DNA from: Gordonibacter sp. Marseille-P4307
GTDB taxonomy: Bacteria > Actinomycetota > Coriobacteriia > Coriobacteriales > Eggerthellaceae
DNA length: 64,000 nt
Reading direction: 5' to 3'
NCBI RefSeq assembly: GCF_900604965.1
Contig: NZ_UWPD01000001.1
Span: forward strand, 574,642-638,641
Shown: positions 33,795 to 42,022 of the stretch, piece after piece
Layout: every line of letters starts with the position of its first letter
Position numbering within the stretch: the first letter of the stretch is position 1
The notes under the pieces: model-generated
The model's database searches: none
What the model was told of the DNA's origin: nothing
Seen by the model: only the letters and a program-made list of their open reading frames with translations
Made by a program: the position numbers and the translations under genes

Positions 33795-36257
33795 ATGAAA
33801 GTTTCTCTCAAGTGGCTGGGCGAATACGTTGACGTGCCCTCCGACCTCAAAGCCTTCTGCGATCGGCTCGACCTGACCGGAACCGGAGTCGAAGGCGTCG
33901 AAGTGCAGGGTCGGACTTTCGACAAGGTGGTTACCTCGCGGGTGCTTACCAAGGTCGCGCATCCCGACTCCGATCATATGTTCGTCACGACGGTTGACGT
34001 GGGGTCGTGGAATCTCGGGGAAGACGGGAATCCCGAGCCGTTGCAGGTTGTGTGTGGTGCTCAGAATTTCAATGCAGGCGACCGCATCGTTACGGCGCTT
34101 GAAGGCGCGGTGCTTCCCGGTGATTTCAAAATCAAGAAGTCGAAGAAGCGCGGCGTGGTGAGCTACGGTATGAACTGCTCCAACGCAGAGCTGGGGCTGG
34201 GAGGCGACGCCGATGGCATCATCATTCTTCCCGAAGATGCGCCCATCGGGGTTCCCTACGCCGATTACCTGGGGCTTTCTGACACGGTGCTGGATCTTGA
34301 GATCACGCCGAACCGTCCCGACTGCCTGTCGGTAGCGGGCATGGCGCGCGAGGTGGGGGCGATGTACCGCATCCCGGTAACCTATCCTTTCTACGAGCTC
34401 GAGGAAGACGCTTCGCTGCCCCCCGCTTCCGACCAGGTGGAGGTGTCCGTTGCCGACGCCGCTCGCAGCAAGCGCTATACCGCCCGCGTGATCGAGAACG
34501 TGAAGATCGGCCCCAGCCCCGATTGGTTGGCCGAACGCGTCACCGCGGCGGGCGCCCGCCCTGTGAACAACGTGGTCGATATCACGAACTACATTCTGTT
34601 CCTGTTCGGTCAGCCCCTGCACGCCTTCGACTTCGATAAGGTGGCATCGGATGACGGCAAGGCGCGCATCCAGGTGCGTCCTGCGGTCGAGAACGAGAAG
34701 CTGACGACGCTTGACGGGGAACAGCGCGCGCTGTCTTCGGATATGACCGTGATCGCCAACGAGCGCGGACCCATTGCCCTGGCGGGCGTCATGGGGGGGC
34801 TCGATACCGAGATCTCGGAATCGACCACCAAGGTTTTGCTGGAGGCCGCCACGTTCGATCGTTCGCACACCAGCCGCACCAGCCGCAGCCTTGGTCTGAT
34901 CAGCGAGTCGTCTTTGCGCTACGAGCGCACGGTGGACGACAACCCCATCGCCGATTATGCGGCCATGGCCGCAGCCCTCATCGCCGAGGTGACGGGCGGA
35001 TCTGTGGCCTGCGGCCTGGTCGATGTGTGGAAAGAGCACACGCAGCCGCGCAGCCTGGCTTTCCGCATCTCCCGTTTCACGCAGATGATGGGCCTCGAAG
35101 TTCCTACTGACGATATCGCCGATATCCTCGAGCGCCTTGGCTGCGACGTTTCTTCGTCGTCGGATCCCGATATGCTGGATGTGGTTGCGCCCACGTTTCG
35201 TCCCGACCTTGCGCGCGAGATCGATCTGTACGAAGAGGTTTTGCGCCTGTGGGGCATGGATCGGGTGAAGCCCACCTTGCCCGCAAGTCCCGGACGCGTT
35301 GGGCACCGCACCGATGATCAGAAGCTTTCCTCGCTCATCGACGCATCGCTGCGTGCGAGCGGACTGAACGAGACCATGACCTACTCGTTTGCCGATCCGG
35401 CCGATATCGAGCGCTTGCGCATGGATCGCGCGAGCTTGGGAGACGCCGTCGAGCTGCTGAATCCGATGAACGCCGACCAGTCGGTGATGCGTCAGAGCAT
35501 CGTCCCCGGCCTTTTGCGCAGCGTGGCCTACAACCAGAATCACGGCGTGAAGAACATCCAGCTCTACGAGCGCGGAACGGTGTTCTTCGCGCGCGAGGGA
35601 GCCAAAAAGCCCAAGGAGCGGCAGAAGGTCGCCGGTATCCTTGCCGGCTCGATGATCGAGCCGGCTTGGAACGCCCAGGCGCGTCCGTTCGATTTCTTCG
35701 ACGGGAAGGGAGCGGTTGAAAACTTGCTGCGCGAACTGGCGGTTCCCAAAATTCGCTGGCGCGCTTTGGAGGCCGACGAGGCACCTTTTCTGCAACCGGG
35801 CCGCGCTGCCGAGGTTTCGAGCGCGGGAACCGTTCTGGGTTGGGTCGGCGAGATCCACCCCCTCGCCGTCGAGGCGTTCGATGCGAATCCGGCCGTCGTT
35901 GCGTTCGAGTTGGACGTCCGGGCCCTGGGTAAGTCGAGCCGTCCCGCACGCGACTACCTGGACGTCCCGACGTTTCCCGAGGTGTCGGTTGACGTGGCCT
36001 TCGTGGTGAACGAGGACGTTACGCACGAGCGTCTGATGCAGTGCATGTCGTCTGCAGGGGGAAAGCTGCTAGAAAGCGCCCGCTTGTTCGACGTGTACCG
36101 CGACGAGGACCGCCTGGGGGCGAATAAGAAGTCCATGGCCTACGCGCTGTCCTACCGGGCAGCCGATCGAACGCTTACCGGTGAAGAGGTGGAACGTGCT
36201 CACGAACGTTTGGTCAAGAAGGTTTGTGGAGCGACGGGAGCCGAGGTTCGCGGTTAG
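33795..36257 (+). CDS. pheT: Phenylalanyl-tRNA synthetase beta subunit
   Basis: 820 residues, full length. Domains in order: B1 MKVSLKWLGEYVDVP, an EMAP/tRNA-binding OB domain (VTSRVLTKVAHPDSDHMF, VVCGAQNFNAGD), the B3/B4 editing domain (LEITPNRPDCLSVAGMAREV), B5, the catalytic-like core (RQSIVPGLLRSVAYNQNHG) and a C-terminal ferredoxin-like anticodon-binding domain (PTFPEVSVDVAFVVNED). It proofreads Tyr-tRNA-Phe and contacts the anticodon. It is co-transcribed with pheS under the T-box. Downstream in mycobacteria argC-argJ follow; here map, yhdT-like and panF are interposed. Confidence 0.96.
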   Translation: MKVSLKWLGEYVDVPSDLKAFCDRLDLTGTGVEGVEVQGRTFDKVVTSRVLTKVAHPDSDHMFVTTVDVGSWNLGEDGNPEPLQVVCGAQNFNAGDRIVTALEGAVLPGDFKIKKSKKRGVVSYGMNCSNAELGLGGDADGIIILPEDAPIGVPYADYLGLSDTVLDLEITPNRPDCLSVAGMAREVGAMYRIPVTYPFYELEEDASLPPASDQVEVSVADAARSKRYTARVIENVKIGPSPDWLAERVTAAGARPVNNVVDITNYILFLFGQPLHAFDFDKVASDDGKARIQVRPAVENEKLTTLDGEQRALSSDMTVIANERGPIALAGVMGGLDTEISESTTKVLLEAATFDRSHTSRTSRSLGLISESSLRYERTVDDNPIADYAAMAAALIAEVTGGSVACGLVDVWKEHTQPRSLAFRISRFTQMMGLEVPTDDIADILERLGCDVSSSSDPDMLDVVAPTFRPDLAREIDLYEEVLRLWGMDRVKPTLPASPGRVGHRTDDQKLSSLIDASLRASGLNETMTYSFADPADIERLRMDRASLGDAVELLNPMNADQSVMRQSIVPGLLRSVAYNQNHGVKNIQLYERGTVFFAREGAKKPKERQKVAGILAGSMIEPAWNAQARPFDFFDGKGAVENLLRELAVPKIRWRALEADEAPFLQPGRAAEVSSAGTVLGWVGEIHPLAVEAFDANPAVVAFELDVRALGKSSRPARDYLDVPTFPEVSVDVAFVVNEDVTHERLMQCMSSAGGKLLESARLFDVYRDEDRLGANKKSMAYALSYRAADRTLTGEEVERAHERLVKKVCGATGAEVRG

Positions 36258-36258
36258 A

Positions 36259-36272
36259 TAAACCATGGTTTA
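36259..36272. promoter_or_regulatory. 14-base palindrome between pheT and map
   Basis: TAAACCATGGTTTA is a perfect palindrome just past the pheT stop, a possible operator or hairpin. It is followed at 36297-36323 by a second inverted repeat, GCGGCAGC ... GCTGCCGC, without a T-tract, which may terminate pheT. Confidence 0.3.
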
Positions 36273-36342
36273 CTTTAGTGGAACAGTTCCGAACGCGCGG
36301 CAGCTCCGTAAAGGGGCTGCCGCCTAGATATGCGAGGTAGAC

Positions 36343-37227
36343 ATGTACGACGGAATCGAGAGCCCTGGTCGCAACGATGAGTGCTGGTGTGGTTCGGGCA
36401 AGAAGTACAAGAAGTGCCATCGCGACTTCGACGATAAGCTGCAGCAGCTGTGGGATGAAGGGGAAGAGGTGCTTGCGCGCAGTCTGCTGAAAACCCCCGC
36501 CGACATAGAGGGCATCAAACTCAGCGCGAAGGTGAACGTGGGTGCTCTCGATTACGTCGAAGCCCACATCAAAGCGGGCGTCACCACGGCCGATATCGAT
36601 CGGTGGGTTCACGATTACTGCATCGAGCGAGGCGCGGTTCCTGCCGACTTGAACTACGAGGGTTTTCCGAAAAGCGTGTGCACCTCCGTCAACGAGGTGG
36701 TTTGCCACGGCATCCCGTCCGAAGACGAAGTGCTGCGCGAGGGCGATATCGTCAACGTCGATATGTCGACCATTCTCGGAGGGTACTTCTCAGATTCCTC
36801 GCGCATGTTCTGCATCGGCGAGGTCGATCCCGAGTGGAGGCGTTTGGTGGAGGTTACGAAGCGATCGGTCGAGGCGGGGATGAGCGCGGTTCGGCCCTGG
36901 GCTCACCTGGGCGATGTGAGCGCCGCGGTGAACAAGGTCGCCACCGATGCCGGCTTCAGCGTTGTGCGCGAATTCGGAGGGCACGGTTGCGGGATCGAAT
37001 TCCACGAGGATCCGTTCGTCAGTTTCGTCGAACTGGCCGGCACTGGGCCGATTTTGGTTCCGGGGATGTGCTTTACTATCGAGCCGATGGTTAACATGGG
37101 TACAGCGGATATCGATATGAGCGACCCGAACGGGTGGACGGTGCGCACGGCCGACGGTCTGCCCAGCGCTCAATGGGAGGTTCAGGTGGCGGTCACAGAA
37201 TCGGGTTTCGAGCTGATTTCCTGGTAA
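36343..37227 (+). CDS. map: Methionine aminopeptidase with N-terminal SEC-C zinc motif
   Basis: 294 residues. Residues 10-26 are a SEC-C motif, RNDECWCGSGKKYKKCH (CxC...HxxxxH/C type), which binds zinc in SecA and in some MetAPs and may target the ribosome. The catalytic pita-bread domain follows with the five metal ligands: Asp in IVNVDMS, Asp in YFSDSSRMF, His in FGGHGCGIEFHEDP, Glu in FTIEPMVNMG and Glu in QWEVQVAVT. It removes the initiator Met from nascent proteins. The start ATG 36343 has GAGGTAG upstream. A terminator at 37231 closes the gene. Confidence 0.94.
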   Translation: MYDGIESPGRNDECWCGSGKKYKKCHRDFDDKLQQLWDEGEEVLARSLLKTPADIEGIKLSAKVNVGALDYVEAHIKAGVTTADIDRWVHDYCIERGAVPADLNYEGFPKSVCTSVNEVVCHGIPSEDEVLREGDIVNVDMSTILGGYFSDSSRMFCIGEVDPEWRRLVEVTKRSVEAGMSAVRPWAHLGDVSAAVNKVATDAGFSVVREFGGHGCGIEFHEDPFVSFVELAGTGPILVPGMCFTIEPMVNMGTADIDMSDPNGWTVRTADGLPSAQWEVQVAVTESGFELISW

Positions 37228-37230
37228 TCG

Positions 37231-37261
37231 CGAGGGCCGGCCACGTTGCCGGCCCTCGTTT
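37231..37261 (+). terminator. Intrinsic terminator after map
   Basis: CGAGGGCCGGC (37231-37241), six-base loop, GCCGGCCCTCG (37248-37258), then TTTC. Confidence 0.75.
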
Positions 37262-37275
37262 CAGAGGAGGGTGGC

Positions 37276-37602
37276 ATGCAAGATCGCATTACGTATCGCG
37301 ATAAGCTGAGGCAGGCCGATCGGGAGGCGCGTGCCACCGTCGTTGCGCTGGCCGTTACCATCGTCGTATGGGCGGTGGGCGGTTTCGGTTTGGCGGGACT
37401 CGATATCAAAGTGGCGCACACGCCGCTGTGGGTGATCTGCGGTACGGTCGGTGCGTGGGTATGCGCGATAGCATGTGCGGTTTACCTCGATAAACGCGTA
37501 TTCGTAGATTTCAGCCTCGATGACGAGGACGACGTCGGCCCGGTATCGGAGTCGGACGCGAACCGCGAGGGCTTCGATGGCGAGGGGGTGTGCCGTGGCT
37601 AG
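37276..37602 (+). CDS. YhdT/DUF997-like membrane protein
   Basis: 108 residues from ATG 37276, with AGAGGAGGGT upstream. A charged N-terminus (YRDKLRQADREARAT) leads into two membrane helices (about 21-43 and 54-75) and an acidic C-terminal tail. The motif REARxTxxxL followed by two helices and its position directly before a sodium/pantothenate symporter gene match the YhdT family, which precedes panF in E. coli. Its function is unknown, perhaps an accessory subunit of the transporter. The end overlaps panF by eight bases, so translation is coupled. Confidence 0.75.
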   Translation: MQDRITYRDKLRQADREARATVVALAVTIVVWAVGGFGLAGLDIKVAHTPLWVICGTVGAWVCAIACAVYLDKRVFVDFSLDDEDDVGPVSESDANREGFDGEGVCRG

Positions 37603-39088
37603 TATTGTTGGGATTGTTCCCGTCATTTTGTTCTTGCTGGCCGCTTTGGCGCTCAGCATATCCGTTCGCCGCCGATCGCGTTCGGGGGCCGGGTTCGTCA
37701 ACGATTACTTCATCGGAAGCCGCAGTCTCGGGGCATTCGTTTTGGCGATGACCACCATCGCCACCTATGGATCGGTCAGTTCTTTTGTCGGGGGGCCCGG
37801 TCAGGCCTGGACTATCGGCTGGGGCTGGGTGTACATGGCCGCTGTCCAGGTGACCGCCCTGTTCGTGCTGTACGGCATCATGGGTAAGAAGATGGCGCTG
37901 GTTTCTCGCAAGCTGAATGCGGTGACGGTGATCGACGTGCTGCGGGCGCGGTATCGATCCGACGCGTTGGCGATCGTCGCGGCGCTGGTCATCGTGGTGT
38001 TTTTCGGAACAACCATGATCGCCCAGTTCGTCGGCGGCGCCAAGCTGTTCGCGGCGGTTACCGGGTATTCCTACCTTACCGGCTTGGTGCTGTTCGGTCT
38101 GGCGGTCGTTATCTTCACGACCATCGGGGGCTTCAAGGGCGTCGCCGTCACCGACGCGCTGTGCGGCATCGCGATGCTGGTGGGGATCTTCGTTTTGGCC
38201 GGGGGCATTCTGCACGCGGGAGGCGGATGGGACAACCTCATGGCCACCATCGAGCGAAACCATCCTGAAATGATGGAACCCCTTTCGGGAGGCCATATGC
38301 CCTACGGGCTCTATTTCACCCAATGGCTCATCGTCGGCATCTTCACGTTTTGCCTTCCCCAGTCGGCCGTGCGGACCATGGGTTTCAGGGATGCCAAGTC
38401 GCTTCGCTGCGCCATGGTGCTTGGCACCGTCATCATCGGGGCGATGCTTATCGGGTGCACGGCGCTGGGAACCATGTCGGCTGGCGTTCTCACCGACGAC
38501 ATCTCGGCGTACGGAAGCATCGACAACATCATTCCCACAGCGATCGTCTCTACGCTGCCGCCCTGGCTTGCCGGCGTTGCCATCATCGGCCCCATTGCGG
38601 CGTCCATCTCCACGGTGTCCTCCCTTCTGATAGCGGCGTCCTCTGCAATCGTCAAAGATATCTGGATCCACTACGGAAGCCGGGCGGGAAAAACCGCCTC
38701 CGACCGCACCATCGAGGTTTCAAGTCAAGCTGCGACCTTGGGCATAGGCTTTGTCGTGTTCGTGTTGGCGGTTACGCCGCCTGCGGTCATCTGGCAGATC
38801 AACATGTTTGCGTTCGGCGGGCTGGAAACGGCGTTTTGCTGGGTGTTTCTGGGGGCGCTGTTCTGGAGGCGCGCCAACAAGTACGGAGCGCTGCTGTCGA
38901 TGGTCGGTGGTACGGCGGCGTATTGCGTGTGCATGGCCTTGGGAATTAAGCTTTTCGGCTTGCATCAGATCACCATTGGCTTGACGGTTGCCTTGCTGCT
39001 GATGGTCGTCGGGTCGCTGGCGTTCAAGGATCGCGAATGCAGTCACCTCCCGGTCTTTTTCGGAGAATCCTCTCGATCCGATCTCTAA
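37595..39088 (+). CDS. panF: Sodium:solute symporter, probable pantothenate permease
   Basis: 497 residues from GTG 37595, inside the end of the yhdT-like gene. About 13 membrane helices. SSS-family features: FIGSRSLGAFVLAMTTIATY, helix 5 VFFGTTMIAQFVGGAKLF, IFTTIGGFKGVAVTDALCG, and SISTVSSLLIAASSAIVKDI with the sodium-site Ser residues. The pairing with a YhdT-like gene is the best evidence for pantothenate rather than proline or another solute. Pantothenate uptake would feed CoA synthesis together with coaE in this window. Confidence 0.82.
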   Translation: MASIVGIVPVILFLLAALALSISVRRRSRSGAGFVNDYFIGSRSLGAFVLAMTTIATYGSVSSFVGGPGQAWTIGWGWVYMAAVQVTALFVLYGIMGKKMALVSRKLNAVTVIDVLRARYRSDALAIVAALVIVVFFGTTMIAQFVGGAKLFAAVTGYSYLTGLVLFGLAVVIFTTIGGFKGVAVTDALCGIAMLVGIFVLAGGILHAGGGWDNLMATIERNHPEMMEPLSGGHMPYGLYFTQWLIVGIFTFCLPQSAVRTMGFRDAKSLRCAMVLGTVIIGAMLIGCTALGTMSAGVLTDDISAYGSIDNIIPTAIVSTLPPWLAGVAIIGPIAASISTVSSLLIAASSAIVKDIWIHYGSRAGKTASDRTIEVSSQAATLGIGFVVFVLAVTPPAVIWQINMFAFGGLETAFCWVFLGALFWRRANKYGALLSMVGGTAAYCVCMALGIKLFGLHQITIGLTVALLLMVVGSLAFKDRECSHLPVFFGESSRSDL

Positions 39089-39092
39089 AATA

Positions 39093-39106
39093 CAAACAAA
39101 TGTTCG
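39093..39106 (+). promoter_or_regulatory. LexA/SOS-type box
   Basis: CAAACAAATGTTCG differs by one base from the Gram-positive SOS consensus CGAACnnnnGTTCG. It covers the -35 position of the next promoter, the right place for repression. Confidence 0.55.
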
Positions 39107-39112
39107 TTTCTG

Positions 39113-39121
39113 TGCTATACT
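39113..39121 (+). promoter_or_regulatory. Extended -10 promoter under the SOS-type box
   Basis: TGCTATACT, the same element as before rpsA and recN; transcription would start near 39128. Confidence 0.55.
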
Positions 39122-39137
39122 CATGCGAACGGAAGCC

Positions 39138-39176
39138 GAGCCGTTTTTCCGGTACGTCCGGGGAAGCGGCTCTTTT
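39138..39176 (+). terminator. Leader hairpin/attenuator
   Basis: GAGCCG (39138-39143) pairs with CGGCTC (39167-39172), with further TTCC/GGAA pairing inside, then TTTT. It lies between the promoter and the small gene, so it can only be an attenuator, a processing site or the end of a short RNA. Confidence 0.55.
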
Positions 39177-39237
39177 CAGAGAGCTGCTTCGACGCCCTCC
39201 TTCGTCGTTCGCTCGCATTGCGAAAGGGGATAGCATT

Positions 39238-39435
39238 ATGAACACGCTTGATCTCGAACGTTTAGAAGGAGTCGAAAGCCTTGCTCAAACGGCTGAATCG
39301 TCATCGGAGCCGCTTGTGATTATCGACAGGCACGGGCGGGAGGCGCTGGTGGCTATGTCTCCGGCTGTTCTGGAGCGCCTGCTGTTCGATACCAGCATCC
39401 TCAACTGCGATCCGGATGGATGGATCCGTTCCTGA
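39238..39435 (+). CDS. Small Phd/YefM-like protein (orphan antitoxin-like)
   Basis: 65 residues from ATG 39238, with AAAGGGG nine bases upstream. The sequence SLAQTAESSSEPLVIIDRHG then REALVAMSPAVLERLLFD follows the Phd/YefM antitoxin pattern (helix, strand after a Pro, turn with Gly-Arg, strand, helix). Antitoxins of this family bind DNA and their cognate toxin. No toxin gene follows; the next gene is argC after a strong hairpin. Control by an SOS-type box and leader hairpin is unusual. It could be a solitary regulator. Family assignment is from pattern only. Confidence 0.5.
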   Translation: MNTLDLERLEGVESLAQTAESSSEPLVIIDRHGREALVAMSPAVLERLLFDTSILNCDPDGWIRS

Positions 39436-39450
39436 TGGAAGGTCTTTTGG

Positions 39451-39483
39451 CAACCCGCTGTTTCAACCCGAAACAGCGGGTTG
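39451..39483. terminator. Strong hairpin after the small gene
   Basis: CAACCCGCTGTTTC (39451-39464), loop AACCC, GAAACAGCGGGTTG (39470-39483): a 14-base perfect stem. No T-tract on either side, so termination may be inefficient. Confidence 0.5.
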
Positions 39484-39601
39484 TCCGCGCTATTTAGGGG
39501 TATGCTAGTGGACGCTGGCGACGTACATCGCCGTCCTGCGCGGTTGGCGGGTTTCTTGGAACGAGGGATTCTGCGGTATTCTCGAGTTTGGGAGGAGCGT
39601 C

Positions 39602-40660
39602 ATGTCTATCAAGGTTGGTGTCATCGGAGCATCGGGCTTCGCCGGAATCGAGATCGTGCGATTGGTGCTGCGCCATCCCCGGTTCGAGCTTGTCGCGGCC
39701 ACATCGTCAGAGCTTTCCGGGCGGCCTCTTTGCGCAGCGTACCCTGCTTTGGATGGTTGGACGGACCTTTCGTTCGTGCCTCACGACGACGCGTCCATCG
39801 ACAGGTGCGACGTGGTGTTTTTGGCGGTTCCCCATACGGCGGCGCTCGCCAGTGCGCCCTCCCTGGTTGAAAGGGGCTGCGCGGTCATCGATCTTTCGGC
39901 CGATTTTCGCCTGGACGATCCGCGCGTGTACGAGGCGTGGTACAAGGTCCCCCATACCTGTCCGGAGCTGTTGAAGAGGCGGGCGTTCGGTCTGCCCGAG
40001 CTGTTTAGGGAAGACCTGGCGGCATTGGCAGACGTTCGCGACAAGGGCGAGGGCGTTCTGGTGGGTTGCGCGGGCTGCTATCCCACCGCCACGTCGCTTG
40101 CTGCCGCCCCTGCCTTGCGGGCCGGTTTGGGCGCAGACGGAATCGTGGTGGTAGATGCTATTTCGGGCGTGAGCGGTGCGGGGCGCAAGCCTACCGACAA
40201 GACTCATTTCTGCTTCGCGCACGAGGGGGCATCGGCGTACGGAGTGGGCAACCATCGGCATATTCCCGAAATCGAGCAGATACTGGCGATAGAGGGTCGC
40301 CTGGTGTTCACGCCTCATCTTGCACCGTATAGCAGGGGACTTCTCTCTACGGTGACGTTCGGGGTCGGGTCTCGGGCTATCGATCAGGCCTCCCTTGAAG
40401 CCGTCTATGACGACTTCTACAGGGACAGCCGGTTCGTGCGCTTTTTGGGCGGGTCGGTCCAGCCGACCACGGCATCTGTGGTCGGGACAAACGCCGCCCA
40501 GGTGAGCGCCGTGTTCGATTCGAGGACGAACACGGTTGTAGCCACCTGCGCGATAGACAATATCGGCAAGGGCGCTGCGGGGCAAGCCGTTCAATGCGCG
40601 AATATCGTATGCGGGCTCCCCGAAACGGCGGGACTCGAGCTTATATCCACTCCCGTGTAG
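39602..40660 (+). CDS. argC: N-acetyl-gamma-glutamyl-phosphate reductase
   Basis: 352 residues; GGGAGGAGCG precedes ATG 39602. It reduces N-acetylglutamyl phosphate to the semialdehyde with NADPH. The Rossmann opening is VGVIGASGFAGIEIVRLVLR; the catalytic Cys is in VGCAGCYPTATSLAAAP; the substrate loop VSGAGRKPT and the later HRHIPEIEQ (catalytic His) and FTPHLAPYSRGLL are present. It is the first of argC-argJ-argD, with only 11 bases to argJ. argB, normally third, is not here. Confidence 0.95.
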   Translation: MSIKVGVIGASGFAGIEIVRLVLRHPRFELVAATSSELSGRPLCAAYPALDGWTDLSFVPHDDASIDRCDVVFLAVPHTAALASAPSLVERGCAVIDLSADFRLDDPRVYEAWYKVPHTCPELLKRRAFGLPELFREDLAALADVRDKGEGVLVGCAGCYPTATSLAAAPALRAGLGADGIVVVDAISGVSGAGRKPTDKTHFCFAHEGASAYGVGNHRHIPEIEQILAIEGRLVFTPHLAPYSRGLLSTVTFGVGSRAIDQASLEAVYDDFYRDSRFVRFLGGSVQPTTASVVGTNAAQVSAVFDSRTNTVVATCAIDNIGKGAAGQAVQCANIVCGLPETAGLELISTPV

Positions 40661-40671
40661 AAAGGCGAATC

Positions 40672-41985
40672 ATGCTCGATAGCTCTTCGACGACGGAAAA
40701 CATTGAACCTTTGGGACTGGATATAGCCCGCATCGATGATGTCGGCTTATCGGTTATCAGCGGCGGCGGAGTCTCCAGCGCCAAGGGATTTCGGGCATCC
40801 GGCGTGCATGCGGGATTCAAAAAAAACGCCGATAGCCTCGATCTTGCTCTGGTGGTTGCCGACGAACCTTGCGCATGCGCGGCAACGTTCACCCGTAACG
40901 TTTTCTGCGCGGCTCCCGTCCAGGTGTCGCGCGAGCACCTGGACGGCGTTTCGTACGGTACGGCCAAGGCCGCTGTGATAAATTCGGGCATTGCCAATGC
41001 TGCGACGGGCGATCGGGGTTTGCGCACGGCACGAGAATCCGCCGAGATAGCCGCAGGTTTTCTCGGATGCGATTCATCCGAGGTCGTTCTTGCTTCAACC
41101 GGCGTGATCGGCGCCCACTTGCCTCTGGATCCTTTTAACACCGGCATTCCTGCAGCCATCGAAGCCGCAAGTGCCGAAGGTGGAAGCGTGGCGGCTCGCG
41201 CCATCATGACTACCGATACGCGTCCGAAAGAGTGCGCCGTTTCGTTTTCGGGGGAATCCCTCGGATATCCGGGAGCTGTTTTCACGGTGGGCGGCATGGC
41301 GAAGGGCGCAGGCATGATCATGCCCAATATGGCTACGATGATCTCGGTTGTTACCACCGATGCTCCGATTTTGCCGCACGATTTGAGAAACGCGCTTGCA
41401 GAGGCTGTGGACGAGAGCTTCAACAGGGTTACCGTCGATTCGGACACGTCTACCAACGATTCGTGCTTTGCCTTCGCAAGCGGCAAAGCGGCTTTGGAGG
41501 GAACCCCGTTTGTTCCCGGAACCCCCGCTTTCGATGCGTTCAGACGTGCGCTTGCATTCGTATGCCGAACCAACGCCCGTGCGATGGCGGCCGATGGAGA
41601 GGGTGCCACGCGCCTTATAACCGTCCAGGTCGTAGGAGCCGCCAGCGCGGCGGACGCCGATCGGGCTGCACGCACGGTTGCCAATTCGCCTCTGGTGAAG
41701 ACGGCTGTGTATGGCAACGATGCGAACTGGGGTCGCATAGCGGCCGCACTGGGCCGATCGGGCGCTCGATTCGACCAGGGGGCTGTCGATATCGACATCA
41801 TGGGGATTCCCGTCTGTCGCCAGGGACTCACGGTGGCTTTCGACGAAGACGAGGCGCTTCGGAGGTTCGAGGCCCTCGAGATCGTCATCGATATCGATCT
41901 GGGTGCCGGTTGCGAGCGGGCCATGATGTGGACGTGCGATTTCTCGCACGATTACGTGACCATCAACGGAAGCTATCGATCGTAG
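40672..41985 (+). CDS. argJ: Bifunctional ornithine acetyltransferase/N-acetylglutamate synthase
   Basis: 437 residues from ATG 40672 (GAAAGG upstream). ArgJ moves the acetyl group from N-acetylornithine to glutamate, recycling it. The self-cleavage site is in MIMPNMATMISVV: the Thr after NMA becomes the N-terminal nucleophile of the beta chain. The KGAGMI and GNDANWGRIAAALGRS blocks and the terminal NGSYRS are typical. The N-terminal 25 residues are longer than usual. Thermophile-like bifunctional versus monofunctional activity cannot be read from sequence. A gap of 37 bases separates it from argD. Confidence 0.95.
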   Translation: MLDSSSTTENIEPLGLDIARIDDVGLSVISGGGVSSAKGFRASGVHAGFKKNADSLDLALVVADEPCACAATFTRNVFCAAPVQVSREHLDGVSYGTAKAAVINSGIANAATGDRGLRTARESAEIAAGFLGCDSSEVVLASTGVIGAHLPLDPFNTGIPAAIEAASAEGGSVAARAIMTTDTRPKECAVSFSGESLGYPGAVFTVGGMAKGAGMIMPNMATMISVVTTDAPILPHDLRNALAEAVDESFNRVTVDSDTSTNDSCFAFASGKAALEGTPFVPGTPAFDAFRRALAFVCRTNARAMAADGEGATRLITVQVVGAASAADADRAARTVANSPLVKTAVYGNDANWGRIAAALGRSGARFDQGAVDIDIMGIPVCRQGLTVAFDEDEALRRFEALEIVIDIDLGAGCERAMMWTCDFSHDYVTINGSYRS

Positions 41986-42022
41986 CGCTGGTTTCCCGCG
42001 TACCGATTTCAAGGAGGCTGTT

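Noticed and set aside
33777-36026. A very long open frame antisense to pheT (about 750 codons)
   Set aside because: It is the mirror of a high-GC coding sequence; the product is His/Arg-rich with no recognisable domain, whereas pheT is fully conserved.
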